Below, one piece after another: positions 8,228 to 16,442 of a DNA stretch of 64,000 nucleotides. The first letter of the stretch is position 1. Each line of letters starts with the position of its first letter. Both the position numbers and the translations under genes were made by a program. The stretch covers positions 1 through 64,000 of the forward strand of contig NZ_JAJLQZ010000002.1 of assembly GCF_020991375.1 (NCBI RefSeq), read 5' to 3'. Under the pieces are notes generated by a model, which worked only from the letters and a program-made list of their open reading frames with translations, did not search any database and had not been told where the DNA came from. Origin of the DNA: Glycomyces amatae. GTDB taxonomy: Bacteria; Actinomycetota; Actinomycetes; Mycobacteriales; Micromonosporaceae.

Positions 8228-10018
8228 TCAGCGGCGGTGGGGGAGGACCTCCTGCGCCTTGGTCTTGACGCCGCGGACGAGGACGTTCCAGGCGTCGGGG
8301 TCGCCCTTGAGCAGCGCCTCGGTCGTCGACTTGAGCTGGTCGAGGGTCGCGTGCGGCGGGATCGGCGGCACGTCGGGGTCGCAGTGGACGTCGAGCAGGA
8401 CCGGCTGCCCCGCCGCGAACGCGAAGTCCCAGGCGCTCCCCAGCTCGTCCGGCTCGGTCACGGTGACGGCCTGGAACCCCAGCTGCCGGGCGAGGTCGGC
8501 GTACGAGACCGACGGCAGGCTCTGCGACGGCTCGAACTTGGGCGCCCCGCCCATCGCCCGCAGCTCCCAGGTGACCTGGTTGAGGTCGCCGTTGTCGAAC
8601 ACGCACACCACGAAGCACGGGTCCTGCCACCGGTCGCGGTAGCGCACGGCGGTCATGAGCTCGGCGAGCCCGTTCATCTGCATCGCGCCGTCGCCCACGA
8701 GCGCCACGACGGGCCGGTCGGGGTGGGCGAACTTGGCGCCGATGGCGTACGGGACGCCGCAGCCCATGGTCGCGAGCGTGCCCGACAGGGAGCAGCGCAT
8801 CGTGCCGCGGACCTTGAGCAGGCGCGCGTACCAGTTCGTGGAGGACCCGGAGTCGGCGGTGACGATCGCGTCGTCGGGGACGCGCTCGGACAGCTCGTGG
8901 ACCACCCGCATGGGGTTGACCGGGCGGGCCCCGACCATCGCCTGCCGCTCGAGGGTCTCCCACCACGAGGAGACGTTGCGCTCGACGGTGTCGCGCCACT
9001 CGGTGCGGCCGCGGCGCTCGAGGCGGGGCAGGAGCGCGGCGAGGGTGGCCCCGGCGTCGCCGACGAGGTTGGCCTCGGTCGGGTAGCGCAGGCCGATCAT
9101 CGCCCCGTCGCGGTCGATCTGGACGGCCCTGGCCTGCCCGAACTCGGGCAGGAACTGGCTGTAGGGCATGTTGGAGCCGACGATGAGGAGCGTGTCGCAG
9201 TCGCGCATGAGCTCGTAGCTCGGGCGGGTCCCGAGCAGGCCGATCGACCCGGTGACGTACGGCAGCCCGTCGGGCAGGACGTCCTTGCCGAGCAGGGCCT
9301 TCGCGATGCCCGCGCCGGTCGCGTCCGCGACCTGCCGCAGCTCCTCGGCGGCCCCGCGGGCGCCCTGCCCGGCCAGGATCGCGACCTTCTCGCCCGCGTT
9401 GAGGATCGCCGCGGCGCGTTCGAGGTCGCCCTCGTCCGGGACGGCGCGGGCGGTGCCGTGGGACGGCGGCGAGGACGGCACCTGCCTGAACGCCTGCGCG
9501 GGCGGCGTGTACCGCTCCTCCTGGACGTCGGCGGGGATGATGACCGCGGTCGGGGCCCGGCGGGCCTCGGCGGTGCGGAACGCCCGGTCGAGGGCGAACG
9601 GCAGCTGCGCGGCGACGTTGACCTCCGCGAGGTACTCGGAGGCGACGTCCTTGAACAGCGCCTGGAGGTCCACCTCCTGCTGGTAGGCGCCGCCCATGGC
9701 GCTGCGGGCGGTCTGCCCGACGATCGCCACGACCGGCACGTGGTCGAGCTTGGCGTCGTACAAGCCGTTGAGCAGGTGGATCGCTCCGGGACCGGAGGTC
9801 GCGGCGCACACCCCGGTGCGGCCGGAGAACTTCGCGTAGCCGACGGCCTCGAACGCCGACATCTCCTCGTGGCGCGACTGCACGAACCGGGGCCGGTCGT
9901 CGGCCCTCCCGAAGGCGGCGATGAGCCCGTTGATCCCGTCCCCCGGGTAGCCGAAGACCTGCTCCACCCCCCATTCGCGCAGCCGCCGGAGCACGTGGTC
10001 GCCTACTGTCATGGCCAT
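8228..10018 (-). CDS. Thiamine-pyrophosphate-dependent pyruvate oxidase/decarboxylase-like enzyme (PoxB family)
   Basis: About 596 aa with the three-domain POX/acetolactate-synthase layout. The N-terminal PYR domain carries the cofactor-activating Glu in RHEEMSAFEA and the SGPGAIHLLNGLYDAK segment; the middle domain binds FAD or ADP; the C-terminal PP domain has the ThDP motif GDGAMQMNG...DNGDLN. Length and motifs match pyruvate dehydrogenase (quinone)/pyruvate oxidase better than acetolactate synthase, but the exact substrate is not settled. It lies 36 bp or less downstream of the fructokinase and is probably co-transcribed with it. That may route glycolytic pyruvate from polyol growth to acetate; this is inference. 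Confidence 0.85.
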   Translation of the reverse strand: MAMTVGDHVLRRLREWGVEQVFGYPGDGINGLIAAFGRADDRPRFVQSRHEEMSAFEAVGYAKFSGRTGVCAATSGPGAIHLLNGLYDAKLDHVPVVAIVGQTARSAMGGAYQQEVDLQALFKDVASEYLAEVNVAAQLPFALDRAFRTAEARRAPTAVIIPADVQEERYTPPAQAFRQVPSSPPSHGTARAVPDEGDLERAAAILNAGEKVAILAGQGARGAAEELRQVADATGAGIAKALLGKDVLPDGLPYVTGSIGLLGTRPSYELMRDCDTLLIVGSNMPYSQFLPEFGQARAVQIDRDGAMIGLRYPTEANLVGDAGATLAALLPRLERRGRTEWRDTVERNVSSWWETLERQAMVGARPVNPMRVVHELSERVPDDAIVTADSGSSTNWYARLLKVRGTMRCSLSGTLATMGCGVPYAIGAKFAHPDRPVVALVGDGAMQMNGLAELMTAVRYRDRWQDPCFVVCVFDNGDLNQVTWELRAMGGAPKFEPSQSLPSVSYADLARQLGFQAVTVTEPDELGSAWDFAFAAGQPVLLDVHCDPDVPPIPPHATLDQLKSTTEALLKGDPDAWNVLVRGVKTKAQEVLPHRR

Positions 10019-10053
10019 GGCGGGCCTCCCCCCTGAGACGCGTGGAGCGGGGG

Positions 10054-10997
10054 CTACCCGGCCTGCGGGGCCGTAACCGTCCGGCCCGGCGCCCGGCGAG
10101 CTCGGCCCGGGTGGGCGGTTCGGCCCCGGTCCGCTCGCAGGTGGCGGCGGCGACCTCGGCGGCGAAGCCGAGGTGGGCCGGCAGGTCCGCCGCGGGCAGG
10201 TCCGCGAGGCGGGTCCCGGGCCCGAGGAGCCCGGCGCGCAGGAGCGCGTCCAGGAGGCCCGCGGTGAAGGCGTCGCCCGCGCCCACGGTGTCCTCGACGC
10301 GGGCCGGGCGGGCCGCGACCTCGGCCTCGCCGTCTGCGTTGACCGCATAGGCGCCGTCCGCGCCGAGCGTGAGGACCACCAGGTCCGGGCCGGCGCCGGC
10401 CCATCGGCGGGCGACCGCGCGGGGGTCCTCGCCCGGGTAGAGCCAGGCCAGGTCCTCGTCGCTGACCTTGACGAGGTCCGCGCGGGCCGCGTGGCGCTCG
10501 ACGCGGTCGCGCTCGGCGCCGCGGTCGCCCAGGAGCATCGGCCTGATGTTGGGGTCGTAGGAGACCGCGGCCCCGAGCGCGGCGGCCCGGTCGATGAGGC
10601 CGTCGACGAGCGCGGCGCCCGGTCCGACCGCCGCGGCGAGCGATCCGGTGTGGACGCAGCGGCAGTCGGGGGCCAGCTCGGGCGCGCCCGTGGGGTCCCA
10701 GGCGAGGTGGAAGCTGTAGTCGGCGCCCCCGTCCGCGCCGATCGCGGCCAGTGCCAGGCTGGTGCGGTCGGTGGCGGCCGGGAGGCGCTGGAGGTCGACG
10801 CCGTTGCGGCGCAGGTGGTCGCCGACGATCCGCCCGGGCAGGTCGTCGGCGAGGCAGGTGGCGAGGGCGACGGCGTCGCCGAGCCGGGCCAGGCCGACGG
10901 CCACGTTGGCCGGACTGCCGCCGGGACGGGCCGCGAACTGCGTCGCGTCGCCGTTCGCGACCAGGTCGAGCAGGGCTTCGCCGACAACGGTGATCAC
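10054..10997 (-). CDS. PfkB-family carbohydrate kinase, probable fructokinase, with no in-frame stop
   Basis: Starts at a GTG (10997) behind GGAGGA. MITVVGEALLDLV, RPGGSPANVAVGLARLG and the C-terminal signature DTVGAGDAFTAGL identify a ribokinase/PfkB kinase; the closest subgroup by eye is bacterial fructokinase. The Asp in GAGD is the catalytic base. Family homology ends after about 305 residues (near AELAGRR), but no stop occurs in that frame until 8100, deep inside the downstream enzyme gene. One base shift near 10080 would lead to a stop at 10054, which I use as the end. So this is either a frameshift (sequencing or real) or a very long overlap. It phosphorylates fructose made by the polyol dehydrogenase of the divergent operon. 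Confidence 0.7.
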
Positions 10998-11066
10998 CGG
11001 GTTCCTCCAAAGAACGCATAGGGGGTTTGACCGCGTCAGTGAAGCATGTCATACTCACCTCCATAC

Positions 11067-11092
11067 TGACAACGTTGTCGACAACGTGGTCA
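11067..11092. promoter_or_regulatory. LacI-type operator, near-perfect 26-bp palindrome
   Basis: Left arm TGACAACGTTGTC, right arm GACAACGTGGTCA: a palindrome centred on TCGA with one mismatched pair. Inside it are two overlapping 12-bp perfect palindromes. It lies between the divergent fructokinase (start 10997) and LacI (start 11120) genes, 28 bp before the LacI ATG. The adjacent LacI protein is the obvious ligand. Confidence 0.8.
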
Positions 11093-11119
11093 TCATGTTC
11101 GCCGATCAGAGAGGACGCC

Positions 11120-12166
11120 ATGGCCGCGGTTCCGAACCCGCCCGAGAGCCCGAGGCGCGCGCCCACTATCAAGGACGTGGCCGAGCGCGCGGGCCTGGGG
11201 TTCAAGACCGTCTCCCGCGTCCTCAACGACGAGCCCAACGTGCGCCCCGAGACCCGCGACCGGGTGCTGGCCGCCGTCGCGGAGCTCGGGTACCGGCGCA
11301 ACTCGATCGCGAGCAGCATCCGCCGCAGCGACCAGCGCACCTCCTCGATCGGGCTCATCGTGGAGGACCTGGCGAACCCGTTCGCGTCGAGCCTGACGCG
11401 CGTCGTCCAGGACTACGCCCGCGAGCGCGGGCACCTCGTCCTGGTCGGCTCCAGCGACGGCGACCCCGGCCAGGAGGCCGAGCTCGTCGGCGAGTTCGGC
11501 ACCCGCCGCGTGGACGGCATGATCCTGGTGCCCAACGGCCCCGACCAGTCCTACCTGGAGGAGGAGCGGCGGCGCGGCACCGCCGTGGTGTTCGTGGACC
11601 GCCCCGGCCGGGGGATCGAGGCCGACACCGTGGTCTCCGAGAACGCCGCCGGCGTCGCCGAGGCCGTGCGCCACCTCGCCCTCGCGGGCCACACCCGCAT
11701 CGCCTACCTCGGCGACTTCGAGAGCATCTACACGTCCGCGGAGCGCCTCCAGGGCTTCCGCGACGCCATGGCCGCCTTCGGCGGCGCGGACCCCCGCCAC
11801 ATCCGCACCGGCCTGCACGATCCCGAGCAGGCCCACCGCGCGGCCGCCGAGCTGTTCGCGCTCGACCCGGCCCCGACCGCGCTCATCGCCGGCAACAACC
11901 TCATCACCGTCGGCGCGGTGCACGCCCTCCAGGACCTCGGCATCCGCGACCGGACCGCGTTCGTCGCCTTCGACGACCTGGAGCTGGCCGACCTGCTGCG
12001 CCCCGCCCTCACCGTCGTCGCGCAGGACACCGCGGCCCTCGGCGAGGCGGCCGCCCGCCATCTGTTCGAACGCCTGGCCGACCCCGCCGCGCCGTACCGC
12101 CGGACCCGCGTCCCGGTCCGGTTCGAGGTGCGGTCGTCCGGGGCCATCCCCGCGCCGGGCCACTGA
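11120..12166 (+). CDS. LacI family transcriptional regulator of the polyol locus
   Basis: A 348-aa LacI/GalR regulator. The N-terminal HTH (about residues 15-40, TIKDVAERAGLGFKTVSRVL) is followed by the hinge (residues 60-75) and a periplasmic-binding-protein-like sensor domain with the usual IGLIVEDLANPFAS start. The ATG at 11120 has a GAGAGGA sequence upstream; an in-frame ATG at 11027 would run through the operator and is less likely. It is divergent from the fructokinase and followed about 100 bp later by the ABC operon on the same strand. It probably represses itself, the kinase side and the transporter, relieved by a polyol or its phosphate. Confidence 0.92.
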   Translation: MAAVPNPPESPRRAPTIKDVAERAGLGFKTVSRVLNDEPNVRPETRDRVLAAVAELGYRRNSIASSIRRSDQRTSSIGLIVEDLANPFASSLTRVVQDYARERGHLVLVGSSDGDPGQEAELVGEFGTRRVDGMILVPNGPDQSYLEEERRRGTAVVFVDRPGRGIEADTVVSENAAGVAEAVRHLALAGHTRIAYLGDFESIYTSAERLQGFRDAMAAFGGADPRHIRTGLHDPEQAHRAAAELFALDPAPTALIAGNNLITVGAVHALQDLGIRDRTAFVAFDDLELADLLRPALTVVAQDTAALGEAAARHLFERLADPAAPYRRTRVPVRFEVRSSGAIPAPGH

Positions 12167-12262
12167 CCCCGCGCGGTCCCGCAGACACCTCGAAAAAACA
12201 TCCAGATATTCGCATTTCGACAAGTGGCGCTTCACGAGAGCGTCGAGGACAGGGAGGTCCTG

Positions 12263-13621
12263 ATGTCTACCCCTACGATCCCGCGCGCCGCCCTCGCGGC
12301 CTCATTGGCGGCGGTGCTGCTCGCCAGCGGATGCGCCGGCGCCGGCGGCGGGAACGCCGACGGCGACGGCGACTCGATCACCATCGCCACCGTCGCCAAC
12401 CCCCAGATGCAGGACATCGAGCAGCTCTCCGAGGTCTTCGAGGAGGAGACCGGGATCGACGTGCAGTTCGTGGTCCTGCCCGAGAACGAGCTGCGCGACA
12501 AGGTCACGCAGGACATCGCCACCGAGTCGGGCCAGTACGACATCGTCACCATCGGCACCTACGAGACGCCGATCTGGGCCGAGAACGGCTGGCTGACCGC
12601 GCTCGACGACTACGCGAGCGACCCCGACTACGACGTGGACGACCTGCTCCCGCCGGTCCGCGAGGCGCTGACCTACGAGGACGGCCTGTACGCGGTGCCG
12701 TTCTACGGCGAGTCCTCGTTCCTGATGTACCGCACCGACCTCTTCGAGGCCGCGGGCGTCACCATGCCCGACAACCCCACCTGGGACCAGGTCGCCGACC
12801 TCGCCGAGCAGCTCCACGACCCCGAGAACGACGTGGCCGGGATCTGCCTGCGCGGCCTGGCCGGCTGGGGCGAGGTCCTCGCCCCGCTCAACACCGTGAT
12901 CCACACCTTCGGCGGCCGCTGGTACGACGAGGATTGGAACGCGCAGCTGACCAGCCCCGAGACCCGGGAGGCCGTCCAGTTCTACGTGGACCTGGTGAGC
13001 CGGTACGGCGAGCCCGGCGCCGCCAACGCCGGCTTCTCCGAGTGCCTCACCGCCACCAGCCAGGGCAACGCCGCCATGTGGCTCGACGCCACCGTCGCCG
13101 CCAGCGTCCTGGAGGACCCCAACTCCTCCGACGCCGCCGGCAAGATGGCCTACGTCCCGGCCCCAGTGGTCGAGACCGACGCCTCCGGCTGGCTGTGGGC
13201 CTGGTCCCTCGCCGTCCCGCAGACCTCGCAGCACAAGGACGCCGCCTGGGAGTTCATGGCCTGGGCCACCGGCAAGGACTACATGCGCCTGGTCGGCGAG
13301 GAGCTGGGCTGGACCCGCGTGCCGCCCGGCAGCCGCGCCTCCACCTACGAGATCCCCGAGTACCAGGAGGCCGCCGGGGCGTTCGCGCCGCAGACCCTCG
13401 CCGCGATCGAGGGCGTCGACGTGACGATGCCGGGCCTGTACGAGCAGAACTGGAAGGGCGTCCAGTACATCACCATCCCCGAGTTCCAGGACCTCGGCAC
13501 CCGTGTGGCCCAGGAGATCTCCGCGGCCATCGCCGGGAACCAGACCGTCGACGAGGCCCTGGAGAAGGCCCAGGGGTACGCCGAAGAGGTCGCCGAGAGC
13601 GGCGGCTACAAGGACGCGTGA
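12263..13621 (+). CDS. Polyol/sugar ABC transporter substrate-binding lipoprotein
   Basis: A 452-aa extracellular solute-binding protein of family 1. The signal peptide ends in the lipobox LLASGC, so Cys24 is probably lipidated. The mature protein begins with the typical SITIATVANPQMQDIEQLSEVFEEETGI and ends with residues like those of sorbitol/mannitol-binding proteins (SmoE type). The ATG at 12263 follows GGGAGG. First gene of a four-gene operon with two permeases and a zinc dehydrogenase; no ATPase gene is present here, so a shared MsmK/MsiK-type ATPase encoded elsewhere must drive it. Confidence 0.92.
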   Translation: MSTPTIPRAALAASLAAVLLASGCAGAGGGNADGDGDSITIATVANPQMQDIEQLSEVFEEETGIDVQFVVLPENELRDKVTQDIATESGQYDIVTIGTYETPIWAENGWLTALDDYASDPDYDVDDLLPPVREALTYEDGLYAVPFYGESSFLMYRTDLFEAAGVTMPDNPTWDQVADLAEQLHDPENDVAGICLRGLAGWGEVLAPLNTVIHTFGGRWYDEDWNAQLTSPETREAVQFYVDLVSRYGEPGAANAGFSECLTATSQGNAAMWLDATVAASVLEDPNSSDAAGKMAYVPAPVVETDASGWLWAWSLAVPQTSQHKDAAWEFMAWATGKDYMRLVGEELGWTRVPPGSRASTYEIPEYQEAAGAFAPQTLAAIEGVDVTMPGLYEQNWKGVQYITIPEFQDLGTRVAQEISAAIAGNQTVDEALEKAQGYAEEVAESGGYKDA

Positions 13622-13626
13622 GACCG

Positions 13627-14562
13627 ATGACCGCAACCGAAGCCCCGTCCGCGGCGCGCGAGCGCCGCGGGCGGGCGGCCCCCGGGCTCACCGCCGGCGA
13701 GCGCTGGCGCCGCCGCATCCCCCTGCTGCCCGCGCTGATCGTCGTGGTCGTGCTGACGCAGCTGCCGTTCCTCGCCACCGTCTACTACAGCTTCCAGGAC
13801 CGCAACCTCCTGCGCCCCGACGAGACCGCGTTCGCCGGGTTCGGCAACTACGCCGAGGTGCTCGGCGACGCGCAGTTCCGCGGGGCCGTGCTCAACACGG
13901 TGCTCCTCACCGTCACCGTGGTCCTGTGCTCGATCGCCCTGGCGACCGCGCTCGCCGTGCTCCTGGACCAGAAGTTCCTGGGCCGCAACGTGGTCCGCAC
14001 ACTGCTGATCACGCCGTTCCTGGTCATGCCCGCCGCCGCGGCCCTGATCTGGAAGCACGCGATCTTCAACCCGCTGTTCGGGACCCTCAACTGGGTCCTC
14101 TCCCCGTTCGGGGTGGAGCGGGTCGACTGGGTCTCCGAGCACCCCATGTTCTCCCTGGTCGTCATGCTCGTGTGGCAGTGGACGCCGTTCATGATGCTCA
14201 TCGTCCTGGCCGGACTCCAGAGCCAGGACACCGAGATCCTCGAAGCGGCCAGGATGGACGGCGCCGGACCGGGCGCGATCTTCTGGCGCATCACCTTCCC
14301 GCAGCTGCGCCGGTTCATAGAACTCGCGGTGCTGCTCGGCTCGATCTTCATCGTGCAGACCTTCGACCCGATCTACCTGGTCACCCAGGGCGGTCCCGGG
14401 CAGGCGACGACGAACCTGCCGTACTTCATCTACCAGCGGACCTTCCGCGCCTTCGAGGTGGGCGAGGCCGCCGCGGCGGGCGTCGTCGTGGTCGTCGCGA
14501 CCATCGTCATCGCCACGTTCGCGCTGCGCCTGTTCGCCGACATGTTCCGAGAGGAGCGGTGA
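13627..14562 (+). CDS. ABC transporter permease, first subunit (MalF/SmoF type)
   Basis: A 311-aa inner-membrane permease with six membrane segments starting near residue 32. The EAA loop that contacts the ATPase is EAARMDGAGPGAIFWRITFP near residues 215-235. The gene starts 6 bp after the binding-protein stop and its own stop overlaps the next start (TGATG), so the two permeases are translationally coupled. Together with the next gene it forms the membrane channel for the polyol delivered by the lipoprotein. Confidence 0.93.
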   Translation: MTATEAPSAARERRGRAAPGLTAGERWRRRIPLLPALIVVVVLTQLPFLATVYYSFQDRNLLRPDETAFAGFGNYAEVLGDAQFRGAVLNTVLLTVTVVLCSIALATALAVLLDQKFLGRNVVRTLLITPFLVMPAAAALIWKHAIFNPLFGTLNWVLSPFGVERVDWVSEHPMFSLVVMLVWQWTPFMMLIVLAGLQSQDTEILEAARMDGAGPGAIFWRITFPQLRRFIELAVLLGSIFIVQTFDPIYLVTQGGPGQATTNLPYFIYQRTFRAFEVGEAAAAGVVVVVATIVIATFALRLFADMFREER

Positions 14563-15407
14563 TGGACGCGACCCGCGTACGCCGACGCCGCGTCGGCCCG
14601 TCCCTGAAGTCCGCCGGCATCGCGGTGCTGGCCTGGGCCGCGGCCCTGGTGTTCTTCTTCCCGGTCCTGTGGATGTTCGTCTCGGGGTTCAAGCAGGAGG
14701 CCCAGGCCGCCACCGACCCGCCGACGTTCCTCTTCCAGCCCACGCTCGACCAGTTCGAGGCGATCCTGGGCCGGGACTTCACGCCGTTCCTGCTCAACTC
14801 GCTCATGGCCTCGGTCGGCTCGACGCTCCTGGTGATCGTCCTCGCCACGCCCGCGGCCTACGCGCTGTCGCTGGCGCCGATCCCGAAGTGGAAGGACTCG
14901 CTGTTCTTCTTCATCTCGACCCGGTTCATGCCCCCGGCCGCGATCATCCTGCCGCTGTACATCATCGCCAACAACGCGAACGTGCTCGACAACATCACGA
15001 TGCTCTCGCTGGTCTACACGGCCATGAACCTGCCGATCGCGGTGTGGATGATCCGCTCGTTCCTGCTGGAGGTGCCCACCGCCGTGCTGGAGGCCGCGAA
15101 GGTCGACGGCGCCGGGTTCCTCACCGAGCTGCGCAAGATCATCCTGCCGATGATCGCGCCCGGACTCGCGGCCACGGCGCTGATCTGCTTCATCTTCGCC
15201 TGGAACGAGTTCTTCTTCGCCGTGAGCCTGACCTCGACCCGGGCCGCGACCGTGCCGGTGTTCCTCACCGGCTTCATCACCAGCGAGGGCCTGTTCCTCG
15301 CCCGCCTGTCCGCCGCCGCCACGATGGCCGCCCTCCCCGTGATCCTCGCGGGCTGGATCGCCCAGAAGTGGCTGGTGCGCGGCCTGACCATGGGAGCAGT
15401 GAAGTAA
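14562..15407 (+). CDS. ABC transporter permease, second subunit (MalG/SmoG type)
   Basis: A 281-aa permease with six membrane segments and the EAA loop EAAKVDGAGFLTELRKIILP near residues 180-200. Its length and the N-terminal LVFFFPVLWMFVSGFK segment are typical of the MalG partner in family-1 carbohydrate importers. It begins inside the stop of the first permease and ends in a TAATG overlap with the dehydrogenase gene. Confidence 0.93.
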   Translation: MDATRVRRRRVGPSLKSAGIAVLAWAAALVFFFPVLWMFVSGFKQEAQAATDPPTFLFQPTLDQFEAILGRDFTPFLLNSLMASVGSTLLVIVLATPAAYALSLAPIPKWKDSLFFFISTRFMPPAAIILPLYIIANNANVLDNITMLSLVYTAMNLPIAVWMIRSFLLEVPTAVLEAAKVDGAGFLTELRKIILPMIAPGLAATALICFIFAWNEFFFAVSLTSTRAATVPVFLTGFITSEGLFLARLSAAATMAALPVILAGWIAQKWLVRGLTMGAVK

Positions 15408-16408
15408 TGAGAGCCGTAGTCGTCGAAGGCCCGCACCGGATCACCACCACCACAGTGGACGATCCGACGCCCGGGCCGCGCGATGTCGTCATCGCCGTGG
15501 CCGGGGCCGGGATCTGCGGCACCGACCTCCACGTGATCGACGGCGACCTGGAGGGCACGATCTACCCGATCGTGCCCGGCCACGAGTTCGCCGGCACCGT
15601 CGCCGAGGTCGGCAGCGCCGTCACCGAGTTCGCCGTCGGCGACCGGGTCGCGGTGGACCCCAACCTGTTCTGCGGCGAATGCCACTACTGCAAGATCGGG
15701 CGCGGGAACCTCTGCGAACGCTACAACGCCCTCGGCGTCATCGCCGACGCCGGCGCGGCCGCCGAGTACTGCACGGCCCCCGCGGGCAACTGCTACCTGC
15801 TGCCCGAGCCCGTCTCGCTCGACCACGCCCCGCTCATCGAGCCGCTGTCGTGCGCCGTGCACGGCTTCGACCTGCTGCCCGGCCGCATCGGCGAGCGCTA
15901 CCTCGTGTACGGGGCCGGGACGATGGGCCTCATGATGGCCCAGCTCGCCCGCTTCGCCGGGGCCGCCGAGGTGTCCGTCGTGGACATCAACACCGAGCGC
16001 CTGCCGGTCGCCGCCGCGCTCGGCGCCGACCGGGTCGCCGCGAGCGCCGACGAGCTCGACCGCCCCGAGGGCTGGGAGGTCGTCATCGACTGCACCGGGG
16101 CCGTGCCCGCGATCGAGGACGGCCTCACCAGGGTCCGCAAGGGAGGGACGTTCCAGGTCTTCGGGGTCGCCCCCGAGGCCGCCGCGGCCTCGTTCTCCCC
16201 GTTCCGGGTCTACAAGGACGAGATCCACATCGTCGGCTCCATGGCCGTCCTGCACAGCTTCGGCCGCGCCGTCGACCTCATGGCCAAGCGCGTGATCGAC
16301 CCGGACGTCATGATCAGCCACCGCTTCGGCCTCGACGAGTACGCGGCCGCGGTGGACCTCTTCCGGCAGGGCACCGGCCGCAAGCTCCAGATCCAGCCCG
16401 GCAAGTGA
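15407..16408 (+). CDS. Zinc-dependent polyol dehydrogenase (sorbitol/mannitol/arabitol dehydrogenase-like)
   Basis: A 333-aa medium-chain dehydrogenase. Catalytic zinc residues are in GICGTDLHV (Cys37) and GHEFAG (His-Glu at about 60-61); the structural zinc site is the four-Cys stretch CGECHYCKIGRGNLC at about 87-101. A Rossmann fold follows (YGAGTMGLMMAQLARF), with an Asp after the second strand (VVDIN) that favours NAD over NADP. It is translationally coupled to the permease, so it oxidises the imported polyol, most likely to fructose or xylulose, for the fructokinase of the divergent unit. The exact polyol cannot be read from sequence. Confidence 0.9.
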   Translation: MRAVVVEGPHRITTTTVDDPTPGPRDVVIAVAGAGICGTDLHVIDGDLEGTIYPIVPGHEFAGTVAEVGSAVTEFAVGDRVAVDPNLFCGECHYCKIGRGNLCERYNALGVIADAGAAAEYCTAPAGNCYLLPEPVSLDHAPLIEPLSCAVHGFDLLPGRIGERYLVYGAGTMGLMMAQLARFAGAAEVSVVDINTERLPVAAALGADRVAASADELDRPEGWEVVIDCTGAVPAIEDGLTRVRKGGTFQVFGVAPEAAAASFSPFRVYKDEIHIVGSMAVLHSFGRAVDLMAKRVIDPDVMISHRFGLDEYAAAVDLFRQGTGRKLQIQPGK

Positions 16409-16413
16409 GGGGA

Positions 16414-16441
16414 GCCGGAGCCCCCCGCGAGGGGCTCCGGC
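16414..16441. terminator. Bidirectional intrinsic terminator
   Basis: GCCGGAGCCCC and GGGGCTCCGGC form a perfect 11-bp stem with a 6-base loop, in the 34-bp gap between the dehydrogenase and the convergent MFS gene. Confidence 0.8.
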
Positions 16442-16442
16442 C

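Noticed and set aside
8228..10018. Annotation as acetolactate synthase large subunit.
   Set aside because: No small-subunit gene or branched-chain context, and the sequence resembles pyruvate oxidase/dehydrogenase more closely.
10762..13600. A very long plus-strand open frame across the LacI and binding-protein genes.
   Set aside because: Its translation is Arg/Pro/Gly-rich without any domain until the real permease start at 13627; it is an out-of-frame shadow.
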